DNA from: Gemmatimonadota bacterium
GTDB lineage: Bacteria > Gemmatimonadota > Gemmatimonadetes > Longimicrobiales > RSA9
DNA length: 12,880 nt
Direction: 5' to 3'
Assembly (NCBI GenBank): GCA_019689775.1
Contig: JADGGV010000059.1
Span: forward strand, 1-12,880
Shown: positions 1 to 8,095 of the stretch, one piece after another
Layout: each line of letters opens with the position of its first letter
Numbering within the stretch: the stretch's first letter is position 1
Program-made: the position numbers and the translations under genes
Notes under the pieces: model-generated
Told to the model about the DNA's origin: nothing
The model's input: the letters and a program-made list of their open reading frames with translations, nothing else
Databases searched by the model: none

Positions 1-282
1 CTCCTCCTCGAGGGCTGGCGCCCCGGCGTCGTGGGCGGCGCCGGCGTGCGGGCGCCGTGGGAGGCGCTGTCGGCGGCGCGCCGCGCGCTCGGCGCCCGCC
101 GCCTCGTGCTCGCCGGCGGTCTCGATCCCGGGAACGTCGCCCGCGCCGTCGCCACGCTGCGCCCGCACGTCGTCGACGTCAGCTCCGGCGTCGAGGACGG
201 GCCCGGGCGCAAGTCCGCCGAGGCGATCGCCGCGTTCGTGGCGGCTGCCCGTGCTGCCGATACTTCGATTGGGACTGGGTGA
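1..282 (+). CDS. trpF: Phosphoribosylanthranilate isomerase, 3' end only
   Basis: TrpF converts N-(5-phosphoribosyl)anthranilate to CdRP, a middle step of tryptophan synthesis in the cytoplasm. Only the last 93 codons are in the window; the reading frame is open from base 1 and ends at TGA 280-282. The visible part holds the C-terminal half of the TIM barrel. A GGAG loop stands where the family has GGTG or GGSG, followed by the LAGGLDPGNV phosphate-binding loop and the VDVSSGVEDGPG motif near the end, both characteristic of TrpF. The LLLEGWRPG stretch just after the window edge aligns with the usual LLD strand, with Glu where the family's catalytic Asp is expected. It lies directly upstream of trpB with a 4-base gap to the chosen trpB start. 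Identification is firm; the true start is outside the window. Confidence 0.93.
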   Translation, partial: LLLEGWRPGVVGGAGVRAPWEALSAARRALGARRLVLAGGLDPGNVARAVATLRPHVVDVSSGVEDGPGRKSAEAIAAFVAAARAADTSIGTG

Positions 283-286
283 AGGG

Positions 287-1495
<1,209 letters not shown>

Positions 1496-1512
1496 CGCCG
1501 TACGCTGGAGTT

Positions 1513-1519
1513 GGGGGAG
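1513..1519 (+). promoter_or_regulatory. Ribosome binding site that favours GTG 1523 for the HEAT-repeat gene
   Basis: GGGGGAG ends 3 bases before GTG 1523. The upstream TTG at 1511 has its GGAG (1507-1510) abutting the start codon with no spacer. The GTG is therefore preferred, although its spacing is also short. Only four residues differ between the two choices. Confidence 0.45.
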
Positions 1520-1522
1520 ATC

Positions 1523-3241
1523 GTGACACCGCTCGACAGCTCGCGCACCTCGCTCCCCTCATCGCCCTCGTTCGAGGTCGAGGACGACCTGGCCCCGGCC
1601 CTCGTGGCCGACCTCTTCGTCCTGCTCGACAAGACGCTGCGCGCGCGCCGGCTGTACAACGCGACGAACCCCGTCTACCTGAACTTTCTCTCGCAGCTCC
1701 AGGCGGCGTTCGCCGGTCTCTGGGACCACACGGCGTCGCTGACCGTCTCGGTGGACGAGGCGGGCTTCCACTGGAAGGACCAGGTCTTCACGGTCGGCGA
1801 GGGGCGTGACAGCCTGCCGTTCTTCTTCTACAAGGACGGGATCCGCTACTTCGCCTTCCTCCCGGGCTTCGAGGACGAGCTGCCGGTCTTCCTCGACGTG
1901 CTGGCCAGCGCCCGCCAGCGCGAGCAGTCCGGCGACGACCTCGTCACGCTCCTCTGGGAGCAGCAGTTCACGGGCTTCCAGTACAGCTACGTGGACGTGC
2001 TGGGCGACGAACTCGACGTTCCCGAGGAGCCGACGGAGGCGCGCTTCGGCTCGATCGACCTGGATCGCGTCCTGGCGGACGCCTCCGGGCTGGATGGCGA
2101 TCCGCCCCGCCCCTCCGAGCAGCAGCCGGATCTCGAGCTGCCGGGCTTCGCCGAGACGCTCTACTTCCTCGGCGACACGGAGTTGGAGGCGCTGCGCCAG
2201 GAGGTCGAGCTGGAGTTCCAGCGCGATATGAAGGCGGACGTGCTGAATGCGCTCTTCGATCGACTCGAGGACCCGCTGCCCGAGCGGCAGCGGGAGATCG
2301 TTTCGATCTTGCGCCAGCTCACGCCCGGCTACCTCGCGCTCGGCGACTTCGCCACCGGCTCCACGATCCTCTCCGAGCTGCTCGCCGCCCGCGAGCGCGG
2401 GCTCGACCCGGAGGCCGCCGCCGAGGTGCAGCGGATCATCGACGAGCTGAGCGACCCGGGCGTCGTCGAGCAGCTCATCGTCGCTCTGGAGAATTCGATC
2501 CTCGACCCCGACGGCGAGGAGCTGGGCGTGTTCCTCAGCCACCTCGGGCCGCGGGCGCTGCCGATCCTGATCCGGGCGGCCGCGAGCACCAGCGATGCGG
2601 CGCTCCAGGCCCGGCTGGAGCGGGCCGTGGAGAGCATCGGCCGGGCGGACGAGGATGCGGTAATCGAGCTGCTCTCGGTCGAGGAGCCGGCCGTGGTCGA
2701 GGGGGCGACGCGGCTGATCGGCCGGCTCGGCGTCGCGCGCGCCGCGGCGCCCGTCGCCGCGCTTCTCTCGCGCGCCGAGCCGAATCTTCGTCTGGCCGCC
2801 GTCGACGCGCTCGTGGCGATCCACTCCGGCACGGCGCTCGAGGCGCTGATCCGCGCGCTCGACGACTCCGCGCGCGACGTCCGCGTCGCCGCGGCGCGCG
2901 GGATCGCCCGGCTCCGCTACCTGCCCGCGCGCGCGCGGCTCGAGCAGGTGATCCTCGGGAAAGCGATCCGCGACGCCGACCTCACCGAGAAGATCGCATT
3001 CTTCGAGGCGTACGGCGCCGTCGCCACGCCCGAGAGCGTCTCGCTCCTCGACGAGCTGCTGAACGGGAGGGACCTGTTGCGCCGGCACAAGCCGCCGGAG
3101 CTGCGCGCGTGCGCCGCCATGGCGCTCGGGCGCGTCGGCACGCCGGCCGCCCGCTCCTCCCTCGAGCGCGCCCGCGCCGAGCAGAACCCGCTGGTGCGCA
3201 ACGCCGTCAGCCGCGCGCTCCGGCAGGAATCCGCCGCATGA
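1523..3241 (+). CDS. HEAT-repeat protein with a novel N-terminal domain shared with its neighbour
   Basis: This 572-residue protein has no signal peptide or membrane segment and is probably cytoplasmic. Residues about 28-130 form a compact domain with an ARRLYNATNP motif, a central WDHTASLTVSV strand and FKDGIRYF-like and FEDELPVFL segments (Tyr in place of the first Phe in the former). A similar layout occurs in the HD-GYP protein encoded next. Residues about 165-205 are a low-complexity acidic and proline linker. From about 210 to 330 there are amphipathic helices, and from about 335 to the end there are HEAT-like repeats, for example VVEGATRLIGRLG, LRLAAVDALVAI, VRVAAARGIARL and LRACAAMALGRVG. 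HEAT repeats generally serve as protein-binding scaffolds, so a partner or adaptor role for the adjacent HD-GYP protein is my inference. The gene starts about 27 bases after trpB and its stop overlaps the next start (ATGA). No enzymatic motif was seen, and I cannot assign a specific function. Confidence 0.85.
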   Translation: MTPLDSSRTSLPSSPSFEVEDDLAPALVADLFVLLDKTLRARRLYNATNPVYLNFLSQLQAAFAGLWDHTASLTVSVDEAGFHWKDQVFTVGEGRDSLPFFFYKDGIRYFAFLPGFEDELPVFLDVLASARQREQSGDDLVTLLWEQQFTGFQYSYVDVLGDELDVPEEPTEARFGSIDLDRVLADASGLDGDPPRPSEQQPDLELPGFAETLYFLGDTELEALRQEVELEFQRDMKADVLNALFDRLEDPLPERQREIVSILRQLTPGYLALGDFATGSTILSELLAARERGLDPEAAAEVQRIIDELSDPGVVEQLIVALENSILDPDGEELGVFLSHLGPRALPILIRAAASTSDAALQARLERAVESIGRADEDAVIELLSVEEPAVVEGATRLIGRLGVARAAAPVAALLSRAEPNLRLAAVDALVAIHSGTALEALIRALDDSARDVRVAAARGIARLRYLPARARLEQVILGKAIRDADLTEKIAFFEAYGAVATPESVSLLDELLNGRDLLRRHKPPELRACAAMALGRVGTPAARSSLERARAEQNPLVRNAVSRALRQESAA

Positions 3242-4698
3242 CCCCCGAGACTCCCGGCTCGCTGCTCCAGAGCGAGAGCGTCCTCCAGCCGCTTGGCCGC
3301 AGCTTCGTCACGGCGTTCTACGTCGTGGCGCAGGCGCTGAAGCTGTACCCGATGGAGAACACCGCGGTGCAGAACGCGCTCGAGGAGCTCCAGCGGGTGG
3401 TGCGACGGATCGTCGACCGCGAGGGCGCGTTGGAGCTGAGGCAGGTCGGCGACTTCCTGTTCCTCAACGATGCGCGCCTGCGCGTCCAGCTCTCGGACTT
3501 TACGGCCTTCTCGGTCGTGGCCGGGCTGCTGGCGCGGCATCGCGTCGGCTCCATCGAGGCCGCGGCCGAGGTCGCGCGCGACGAGTGGGCCCGCCTGATC
3601 GCGCTCCTGCTCCAGGAGCCGTCGAACACGGCGGACCCGTTCGAGCGCTTAGCCGACCGGCTGGCCGCGGCCGGCGTCCCGCACATCCAGGTCTCGGTCG
3701 CGCGCAAGTGGGAGCCCGGCCGTGACCCGCTCGAGTCCGACGACGTCTCGAAGGAGGTGGCCAAGCGCACCTACCTCCAGTCGGTCGCCGTGGCGAAGGG
3801 CGTACTCACCGACATCCGGCTCGGGCGCGCCGTCAACCTGCGGCGGGTCAAGCGGGCGGTGCAGGGGATCGTCGACCAGGTGCTGCACAACGAGACGACG
3901 ATCATCGGCATGACCACGCTGCGCGACTTCGACGAGTACACGTTCACGCACTCCGTGAACGTGTGCATCTTCAGCGTGGTGATCGGCCAGAAGCTCGGCC
4001 TCACGAAGCCGCAGCTCTACGAGCTGGGGTTGGCGGCGCTCTTCCACGACATCGGCAAGATGCGCCTCCCCGCCGGGCTCATCAACAAGCCGGGCGACCT
4101 GACGCCGGACGAGTGGCGCCTGATCCAGCAACACCCGACCGAGGGGCTGCTCGCGCTCTTCCAGATGCGCGGCATGACCGACGTGCCGTACCGGCCGATG
4201 CTCGTCGCCTACGAGCATCACATGAAGACGGACCTGACGGGGTACCCGAAGAACAAGCGGCCGCGGACCCCGCGCCTCTTCAGCCGGATCGTCGCCGTGG
4301 CCGACGGCTTCGACGCGGCGACCTCGAAGCGCAGCTACCGCTCGCTCCCCTGGCCGCCCGACGAGGTCGTGCGCGAGATGCGCGACAATCCCGCGCGCGG
4401 GTACGACCCGCTGCTCGTCAAGGCGTTCATGAACGTCACCGGGATCTACCCGGTGGGCACGCTCGTCATCCTCGACACGCACGAGATGGCGATCGTCGTC
4501 GCGCGGAACCCTGACCCGAAGCGCGTGCACCACCCGATCGTCAAGATTATCACCGATTACATGGGCGTCAGGCTCGCCGAGCCGAAGGTCCACGACCTCT
4601 CCGAGGTCAACCCGGAGACGGGCTTGCCGCTGCGTTCCATCATCAAGACGACAGACCCTGACAAGTATGGCATCCGGGTTTCCGATTACTTCGTTTGA
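3238..4698 (+). CDS. HD-GYP domain protein, likely cyclic-di-nucleotide phosphodiesterase
   Basis: HD-GYP proteins are metal-dependent phosphodiesterases that usually degrade cyclic di-GMP. This 486-residue soluble protein has an N-terminal domain (about 20-125) resembling that of the preceding HEAT-repeat protein, including ALKLYPMENTAV, then a linker and a full HD-GYP domain (about 190-440). Metal-site residues are present: His238 (FTHSV), His270-Asp271 and Lys274 (FHDIGK), His299 (QQHP), His327-His328, the GYP at 335-337 and Asp356 (VADGFDA). The usual HHExxDGxGYP reads HHMKTDLTGYP here, so the Glu is Met329 and the first Gly is Leu. ATG 3238 overlaps the HEAT stop by ATGA and has AGGA at 3225-3228; an in-frame extension to 3109 is low-complexity and lies inside the previous gene. 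The gene overlaps trpA by 32 bases. Enzymatic activity is likely but its substrate is unproven. Confidence 0.92.
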   Translation: MTPETPGSLLQSESVLQPLGRSFVTAFYVVAQALKLYPMENTAVQNALEELQRVVRRIVDREGALELRQVGDFLFLNDARLRVQLSDFTAFSVVAGLLARHRVGSIEAAAEVARDEWARLIALLLQEPSNTADPFERLADRLAAAGVPHIQVSVARKWEPGRDPLESDDVSKEVAKRTYLQSVAVAKGVLTDIRLGRAVNLRRVKRAVQGIVDQVLHNETTIIGMTTLRDFDEYTFTHSVNVCIFSVVIGQKLGLTKPQLYELGLAALFHDIGKMRLPAGLINKPGDLTPDEWRLIQQHPTEGLLALFQMRGMTDVPYRPMLVAYEHHMKTDLTGYPKNKRPRTPRLFSRIVAVADGFDAATSKRSYRSLPWPPDEVVREMRDNPARGYDPLLVKAFMNVTGIYPVGTLVILDTHEMAIVVARNPDPKRVHHPIVKIITDYMGVRLAEPKVHDLSEVNPETGLPLRSIIKTTDPDKYGIRVSDYFV

Positions 4699-5485
4699 GG
4701 TCGATCCGCTCGCCGCGCCCTTCGCGGACTGGCGGGCTCGCGGCCACGTCGCGCTCATCCCCTATGTCACGGCGGGCTACCCGGATCCGGGCGCCACGGC
4801 CGACCTCCTGGATCGGTTGGCCGCGGCCGGCGCCGACGTCATCGAGCTGGGCGTGCCCTTCAGCGATCCGGTCGCCGACGGTCCGACGATCCAGCGCGCC
4901 TCGCAACGCGCGCTCGAGCACGGCGTCGCGCTCCCCTGGGTGCTGGACCAGCTCGCGGCGTTCCGCCGCCGCCACGCGACGCCCGTCGTGCTCTTCACCT
5001 ACCTGAACCCGGTCCTTGCCATGGGCGTCGATCAGTTCGTCGAGGCCGCGGCCGAGGCCGGCGCGCAGGGCGTGCTGCTGACGGACCTCCCGGTCGGCAG
5101 CGATCCGGAGCTGGAGGCCGCCTTCGAGCGGGCGCCGCTCGCGCTCGTGCGCCTGGTTGCGCCAACCACGCCGGCGGAGCGGGCGCGGGAGATCGCGGCC
5201 CGCGCGCAGGGCTTCATCTACTACATCTCGCGGACCGGCGTGACCGGCGCCCGGGCCGAGCTGCCGCCCGAGCTGGCCGCCGAGGTCGAGGCGCTCCGCG
5301 AGGTCACGTCCGTGCCGGTGGCCGTCGGGTTCGGCATCTCGAGCCCCGAGCATGCGGCCGCCGTCGCCCGCGTGGCCGACGGAGTCGTGGTCGGGAGCGC
5401 CGTCATCGACGCCATCGATCGCGGCGGCCCCGAGGCGATGCAGCGCTTCATCGCCTCGCTTCGACGCGCCATCGACGAGCGCTGA
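4667..5485 (+). CDS. trpA: Tryptophan synthase alpha chain
   Basis: TrpA cleaves indole-3-glycerol phosphate to indole and glyceraldehyde 3-phosphate and delivers indole to TrpB. The 272-residue TIM-barrel protein has the normal length. The catalytic Glu60 and Asp71 are visible in IELGVPFSDPVADGPTIQ, along with TYLNPV (111-115), LLTDLPV, the flexible-loop motif YYISRTGVTG (185-194), VGFGIS and VVVGSAVI for phosphate binding. ATG 4667 lies inside the end of the HD-GYP gene, giving a 32-base overlap; no other in-frame start gives a normal N-terminus. No strong ribosome binding site is seen, so translation may depend on coupling to the upstream gene. Its partner gene trpB is separated from it by two signalling-type genes. 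The stop codon lies in the left arm of a hairpin. Confidence 0.97.
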   Translation: MASGFPITSFEVDPLAAPFADWRARGHVALIPYVTAGYPDPGATADLLDRLAAAGADVIELGVPFSDPVADGPTIQRASQRALEHGVALPWVLDQLAAFRRRHATPVVLFTYLNPVLAMGVDQFVEAAAEAGAQGVLLTDLPVGSDPELEAAFERAPLALVRLVAPTTPAERAREIAARAQGFIYYISRTGVTGARAELPPELAAEVEALREVTSVPVAVGFGISSPEHAAAVARVADGVVVGSAVIDAIDRGGPEAMQRFIASLRRAIDER

Positions 5486-5515
5486 GGCGGGCTCGGCTCA
5501 GCCGGCGCCCGCCTC
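5484..5515. terminator. GC-rich hairpin between convergent trpA and rqcH
   Basis: GAGGCGGGC at 5484-5492 is perfectly complementary to GCCCGCCTC at 5507-5515. Inside, CGGC (5494-5497) pairs with GCCG (5501-5504) around a TCA loop, so almost the whole element can fold. It includes the last two bases of the trpA stop and the final codons of the - strand rqcH gene. No T-run follows on either strand, so intrinsic termination is inferred from position and stem strength only. It could act in both directions. Confidence 0.55.
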
Positions 5516-7168
5516 GGCTTCGCCGCGTCCCTTCATCCGCCGCTCGAGCGCCTCGTCCGGCTCGACGAACAGCGTCCGCACGCGCTCCGGCACCACCCGC
5601 CCGGGGGGCGCTTTGCGCGGCTTGCGCACGTACTTGCGGCGCGTCCAGTCCACGGCGACGACCGCGGAGGTGCGTGCCCGGCTGTGTAGTGCCGCCAGCG
5701 TCGCCGCCTCGACCAGATCGCGGTGCGGCGGGTTCCCCTCCGCATCCGGCCACCGCAGGATCACGTGCGCACCGGCCACGTCCCGGGCGTGCAGCCAGAT
5801 GTCCTGTGGCGACGAGTGGTGGAAGGTCAGCTCGTCGTTGTCGCGCCCCCCGCGGCCGACGCGCACCTCCAGCCCCCCGCTCGTGCGGTAGCGCCGGTAC
5901 GGCAGGCGCGGACCGGCCGCTCCCGTGTCGGCCACGGCCGCCGGGGCGGGCGCCGCCGCCGCAAGCTCCTCCGCCGAGGCCTCGCCGCGCTCCGCCCGCT
6001 CGAGCAGCTCCCGCAGCCGCGCGGCCTCCGCGGCGGCGCGGCCGAGCAGCGCCGGGACGCGCTGGCTCGCGCGCTCGCGCCGCCGCGCCAGGTCGTACAG
6101 CCGGCGCGCGTTCTCCACCGGGCCGAGCGCCGGGTCCAGCTCCACCTCGATCTCGCCGCCCGCCAGGTCCGAGAGCCTCGCCCGCGCGGCCCCCTTCCGG
6201 ACCGCCGGGAGCTGGCTCAGCAGCAGGTCCGCCGAGCGGCGCAGCGACGCGGCCTCCGCCGCACCCCCCGCAGCCTCGGCCCGCAGCCGCGCCGACCGGC
6301 GCTCGAGGTGCGCCAGCCGCCGCCGCACCCGGTCGAGCAGCTCCGGCGGCGCCGCGGGCGCCGGCGCCTGCACGCCGGCGACGACGTCGAACGCCTCCAC
6401 CAGCGTGCGCGCGGCCAGTCGCGGCACGCCCGGGAGCGGCTGCGGGTACGGCTGTAGCCCGGTGGCCAGCTCCAGCACCTGCGGCGACGCCTCCGCCGCG
6501 CCCACGAGCGCGGCGTAGCGCGCGTACGCCTCCAGCAACGCGGCCTCGCCGGGACCCGCCGCGGCATCGCCCAGGATCGCATCCGCGTTCACCGGGCTCG
6601 CGTATGCCACGCCCTCCAGCAGGATCGCCCGCCGCTCGGGGGCGGACACCCCGCCCAGCAGCGCCCGCCACCGGTCCACGCCGATCGGCGCGTCGACCCC
6701 CTCCCGCCGGGTCGGCTCGGGAGGCGTGTACGGCAGCCCCACGCGCAGCTCGCGCCCGCCCGCGCGGCGACTCCACAGCACCGCGACGATCCGCCCCGCC
6801 GCATCCGCCGCGATCACGTTCCACTGGTTCGTCATCAGCTCGACGACGACCCGATGGATGCGGTCCGGCGGGCCGCCGGCCAGGTCGATCGCAAGGAGGC
6901 GCTCGTCCGGCGGCGCGGTGACCGCGGCGACGACCGAGCGCCGCGGCAGGTCCACCACCTTCGGCGTGGCCGGCGGTCCGCCGAACCGCACCCAGCCGCG
7001 CGTCGGATGGAGGTCGAGGAGCAGCGTCTCCGTCTCCAGCTCCAGCGCGGCGAGCCGCGCGCCCGGGTCGAGCCGAAGCGCTCGCGCCCGCCGCCCGACG
7101 ATGCGGGCGGACAGCTCCCGCGCCAGGTGCCGGACGAGGAGCGGATCGAAGCGGGTCCGGTTTGACAT
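5498..7168 (-). CDS. rqcH: NFACT-family ribosome quality-control protein (RqcH/Rqc2-like)
   Basis: RqcH binds peptidyl-tRNA-obstructed 50S subunits and recruits alanyl-tRNA to add C-terminal Ala tails that mark the stalled chain for degradation. Older annotations call the family fibronectin-binding protein A. The 556-residue protein follows the family layout: an NFACT-N domain (1 to about 180) with the Asp102-Arg103 pair in GGPPDRIHR, a middle helix-hairpin region, a coiled-coil segment of Arg/Ala/Glu-rich helices (about 275-395), and an NFACT-R domain (about 425-540). NFACT-R motifs are VRVGRGGRDNDELTF, DIWLHARDVAGAHV and a basic VDWTRRKYVRKPRKAPPG segment. ATG 7166-7168 gives a normal N-terminus, though only a weak ribosome binding site precedes it. 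It is divergent from panB. The C-terminal end is short and Ala/Gly/Glu-rich. Family assignment is firm; the Ala-tailing role rests on the conserved Asp-Arg pair. Confidence 0.93.
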   Translation of the reverse strand: MSNRTRFDPLLVRHLARELSARIVGRRARALRLDPGARLAALELETETLLLDLHPTRGWVRFGGPPATPKVVDLPRRSVVAAVTAPPDERLLAIDLAGGPPDRIHRVVVELMTNQWNVIAADAAGRIVAVLWSRRAGGRELRVGLPYTPPEPTRREGVDAPIGVDRWRALLGGVSAPERRAILLEGVAYASPVNADAILGDAAAGPGEAALLEAYARYAALVGAAEASPQVLELATGLQPYPQPLPGVPRLAARTLVEAFDVVAGVQAPAPAAPPELLDRVRRRLAHLERRSARLRAEAAGGAAEAASLRRSADLLLSQLPAVRKGAARARLSDLAGGEIEVELDPALGPVENARRLYDLARRRERASQRVPALLGRAAAEAARLRELLERAERGEASAEELAAAAPAPAAVADTGAAGPRLPYRRYRTSGGLEVRVGRGGRDNDELTFHHSSPQDIWLHARDVAGAHVILRWPDAEGNPPHRDLVEAATLAALHSRARTSAVVAVDWTRRKYVRKPRKAPPGRVVPERVRTLFVEPDEALERRMKGRGEAEAGAG

Positions 7169-7190
7169 CCCCGGAAGGTGCCACTAGCTT
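7162..7190 (+). promoter_or_regulatory. Candidate housekeeping promoter for the pan cluster
   Basis: A perfect -35 TTGACA (7162-7167) is followed after 17 bases by TAGCTT (7185-7190), which keeps T1, A2 and T6 of the -10 consensus. Transcription would start near 7197, leaving a leader of about 70 bases before the panB ATG. The -35 overlaps the divergent rqcH start codon. The prediction is by eye, supported by the identical arrangement upstream of ptsN. Confidence 0.55.
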
Positions 7191-7235
7191 CGACGGATCG
7201 TCAACTCATGGATTGGCGCGCCGTTGCGCCCCGTC

Positions 7236-7250
7236 TTCCCGTGCCGGGAA
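7236..7250. repeat. 15-bp perfect inverted repeat in the panB leader
   Basis: TTCCCG and CGGGAA arms of six bases flank a three-base centre (TGC). The element lies inside the predicted panB leader, 17 bases upstream of the ATG. A second short stem, GGCGC/GCGCC, lies at 7215-7219 and 7226-7230. It may be an operator or an RNA hairpin affecting translation; no known regulator site was recognised. Confidence 0.4.
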
Positions 7251-7267
7251 CTGGAAAACGACCTGGT

Positions 7268-8095
7268 ATGAGCACCGGCCCGGCCGACTCCCCGCGCCGT
7301 GTCACCACGCGTGAGCTTCTCGAGATGAAGCGGCGTGGCCAGCGGATCGTCGTCCTGACCGCCTACGATTACCTCTTCGCGCGGCTCGTGGACGAGGTCG
7401 GCGTCGACGTCGTGCTCGTCGGCGACTCGCTCGGCCAGGTCGTCCTCGGCTACGACTCCACGATCCCCGTCACGCTCGACGAGATGATCCACCACGCGCG
7501 GGCCGTCCGCCGCGGCGTCAAGCGGGCGCTGATGGTCGTGGACCTCCCCTTCCTGACGTTCCAGGTCAGTCCCGAGGAGACGGTCCGCAACGCGGGGCGC
7601 CTGATGAAGGAGACGGGCGCCGAGGCCGTCAAGCTCGAGGGGGGCGACGAGGAGGCGGCGCGCCACGTCCGCGCGCTCGTCCGAGCCGGCATCCCGGTCA
7701 TGGGGCATCTCGGCCTGACCCCGCAGTCCGTGCACGCGCTCGGCGGGTACCGCGTGCAGGGACGAGGCGACGAGGCGGCCGCCCGCCTGCGCGACGACGC
7801 CCGCCGGCTCCAGGACGCCGGCTGCTTCTCTCTCGTGCTGGAGCTGCTGCCGGCCGCCCTCGGCGCCGCCGTCAGCCGGGACCTCGAGATCCCGACCATC
7901 GGCATCGGCGCCGGACCGGGCACCGACGGCCAGGTCCTCGTCCTCCCCGACATGCTCGGGCTCAACGAGGGCTTCCAGCCGAAGTTCCTCCGCCGCTTCG
8001 CCGACCTCGCCGGCGCCACTCGCGCGGCTGTCGCGGAGTACGCCGAGGCGGTCCGCGGCGGCGCGTTCCCCGACGCCCAGCACTCCTTCGAGTGA
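7268..8095 (+). CDS. panB: 3-methyl-2-oxobutanoate hydroxymethyltransferase (ketopantoate hydroxymethyltransferase)
   Basis: PanB transfers a hydroxymethyl group from 5,10-methylene-tetrahydrofolate to 2-oxoisovalerate, giving ketopantoate, the first committed step to pantothenate and coenzyme A. The 275-residue protein has the usual length. It shows VVLTAYDY (28-35), VGDSLGQVVLGYDSTIPV with metal ligand Asp53, VVDLPF with metal ligand Asp92, GHLGLTPQS (146-154), and LVLELLP with the expected catalytic Glu192. ATG 7268 is chosen because it places the conserved TTRELLEMKRRG start correctly. In-frame GTG 7178 and ATG 7208 would add 30 or 20 unconserved residues and would lie upstream of, or very near, the predicted transcript start. 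The stop overlaps panC by GTGA, so the two are translationally coupled. Confidence 0.96.
   Translation: MSTGPADSPRRVTTRELLEMKRRGQRIVVLTAYDYLFARLVDEVGVDVVLVGDSLGQVVLGYDSTIPVTLDEMIHHARAVRRGVKRALMVVDLPFLTFQVSPEETVRNAGRLMKETGAEAVKLEGGDEEAARHVRALVRAGIPVMGHLGLTPQSVHALGGYRVQGRGDEAAARLRDDARRLQDAGCFSLVLELLPAALGAAVSRDLEIPTIGIGAGPGTDGQVLVLPDMLGLNEGFQPKFLRRFADLAGATRAAVAEYAEAVRGGAFPDAQHSFE

Noticed and set aside
1559..3088. A 509-codon - strand open frame antisense to the HEAT gene
   Set aside because: It has a periodic, charged composition that mirrors the HEAT repeats in reverse and no recognisable domain. The + strand frame fits the operon with an ATGA overlap.
5448..7184. A long open frame of 578 codons on the - strand overlapping rqcH in another frame
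   Set aside because: Its translation is almost entirely Arg, Gly, Ala and Pro with no family motif. It is a shadow of rqcH caused by high GC, while the rqcH frame carries clear NFACT motifs.
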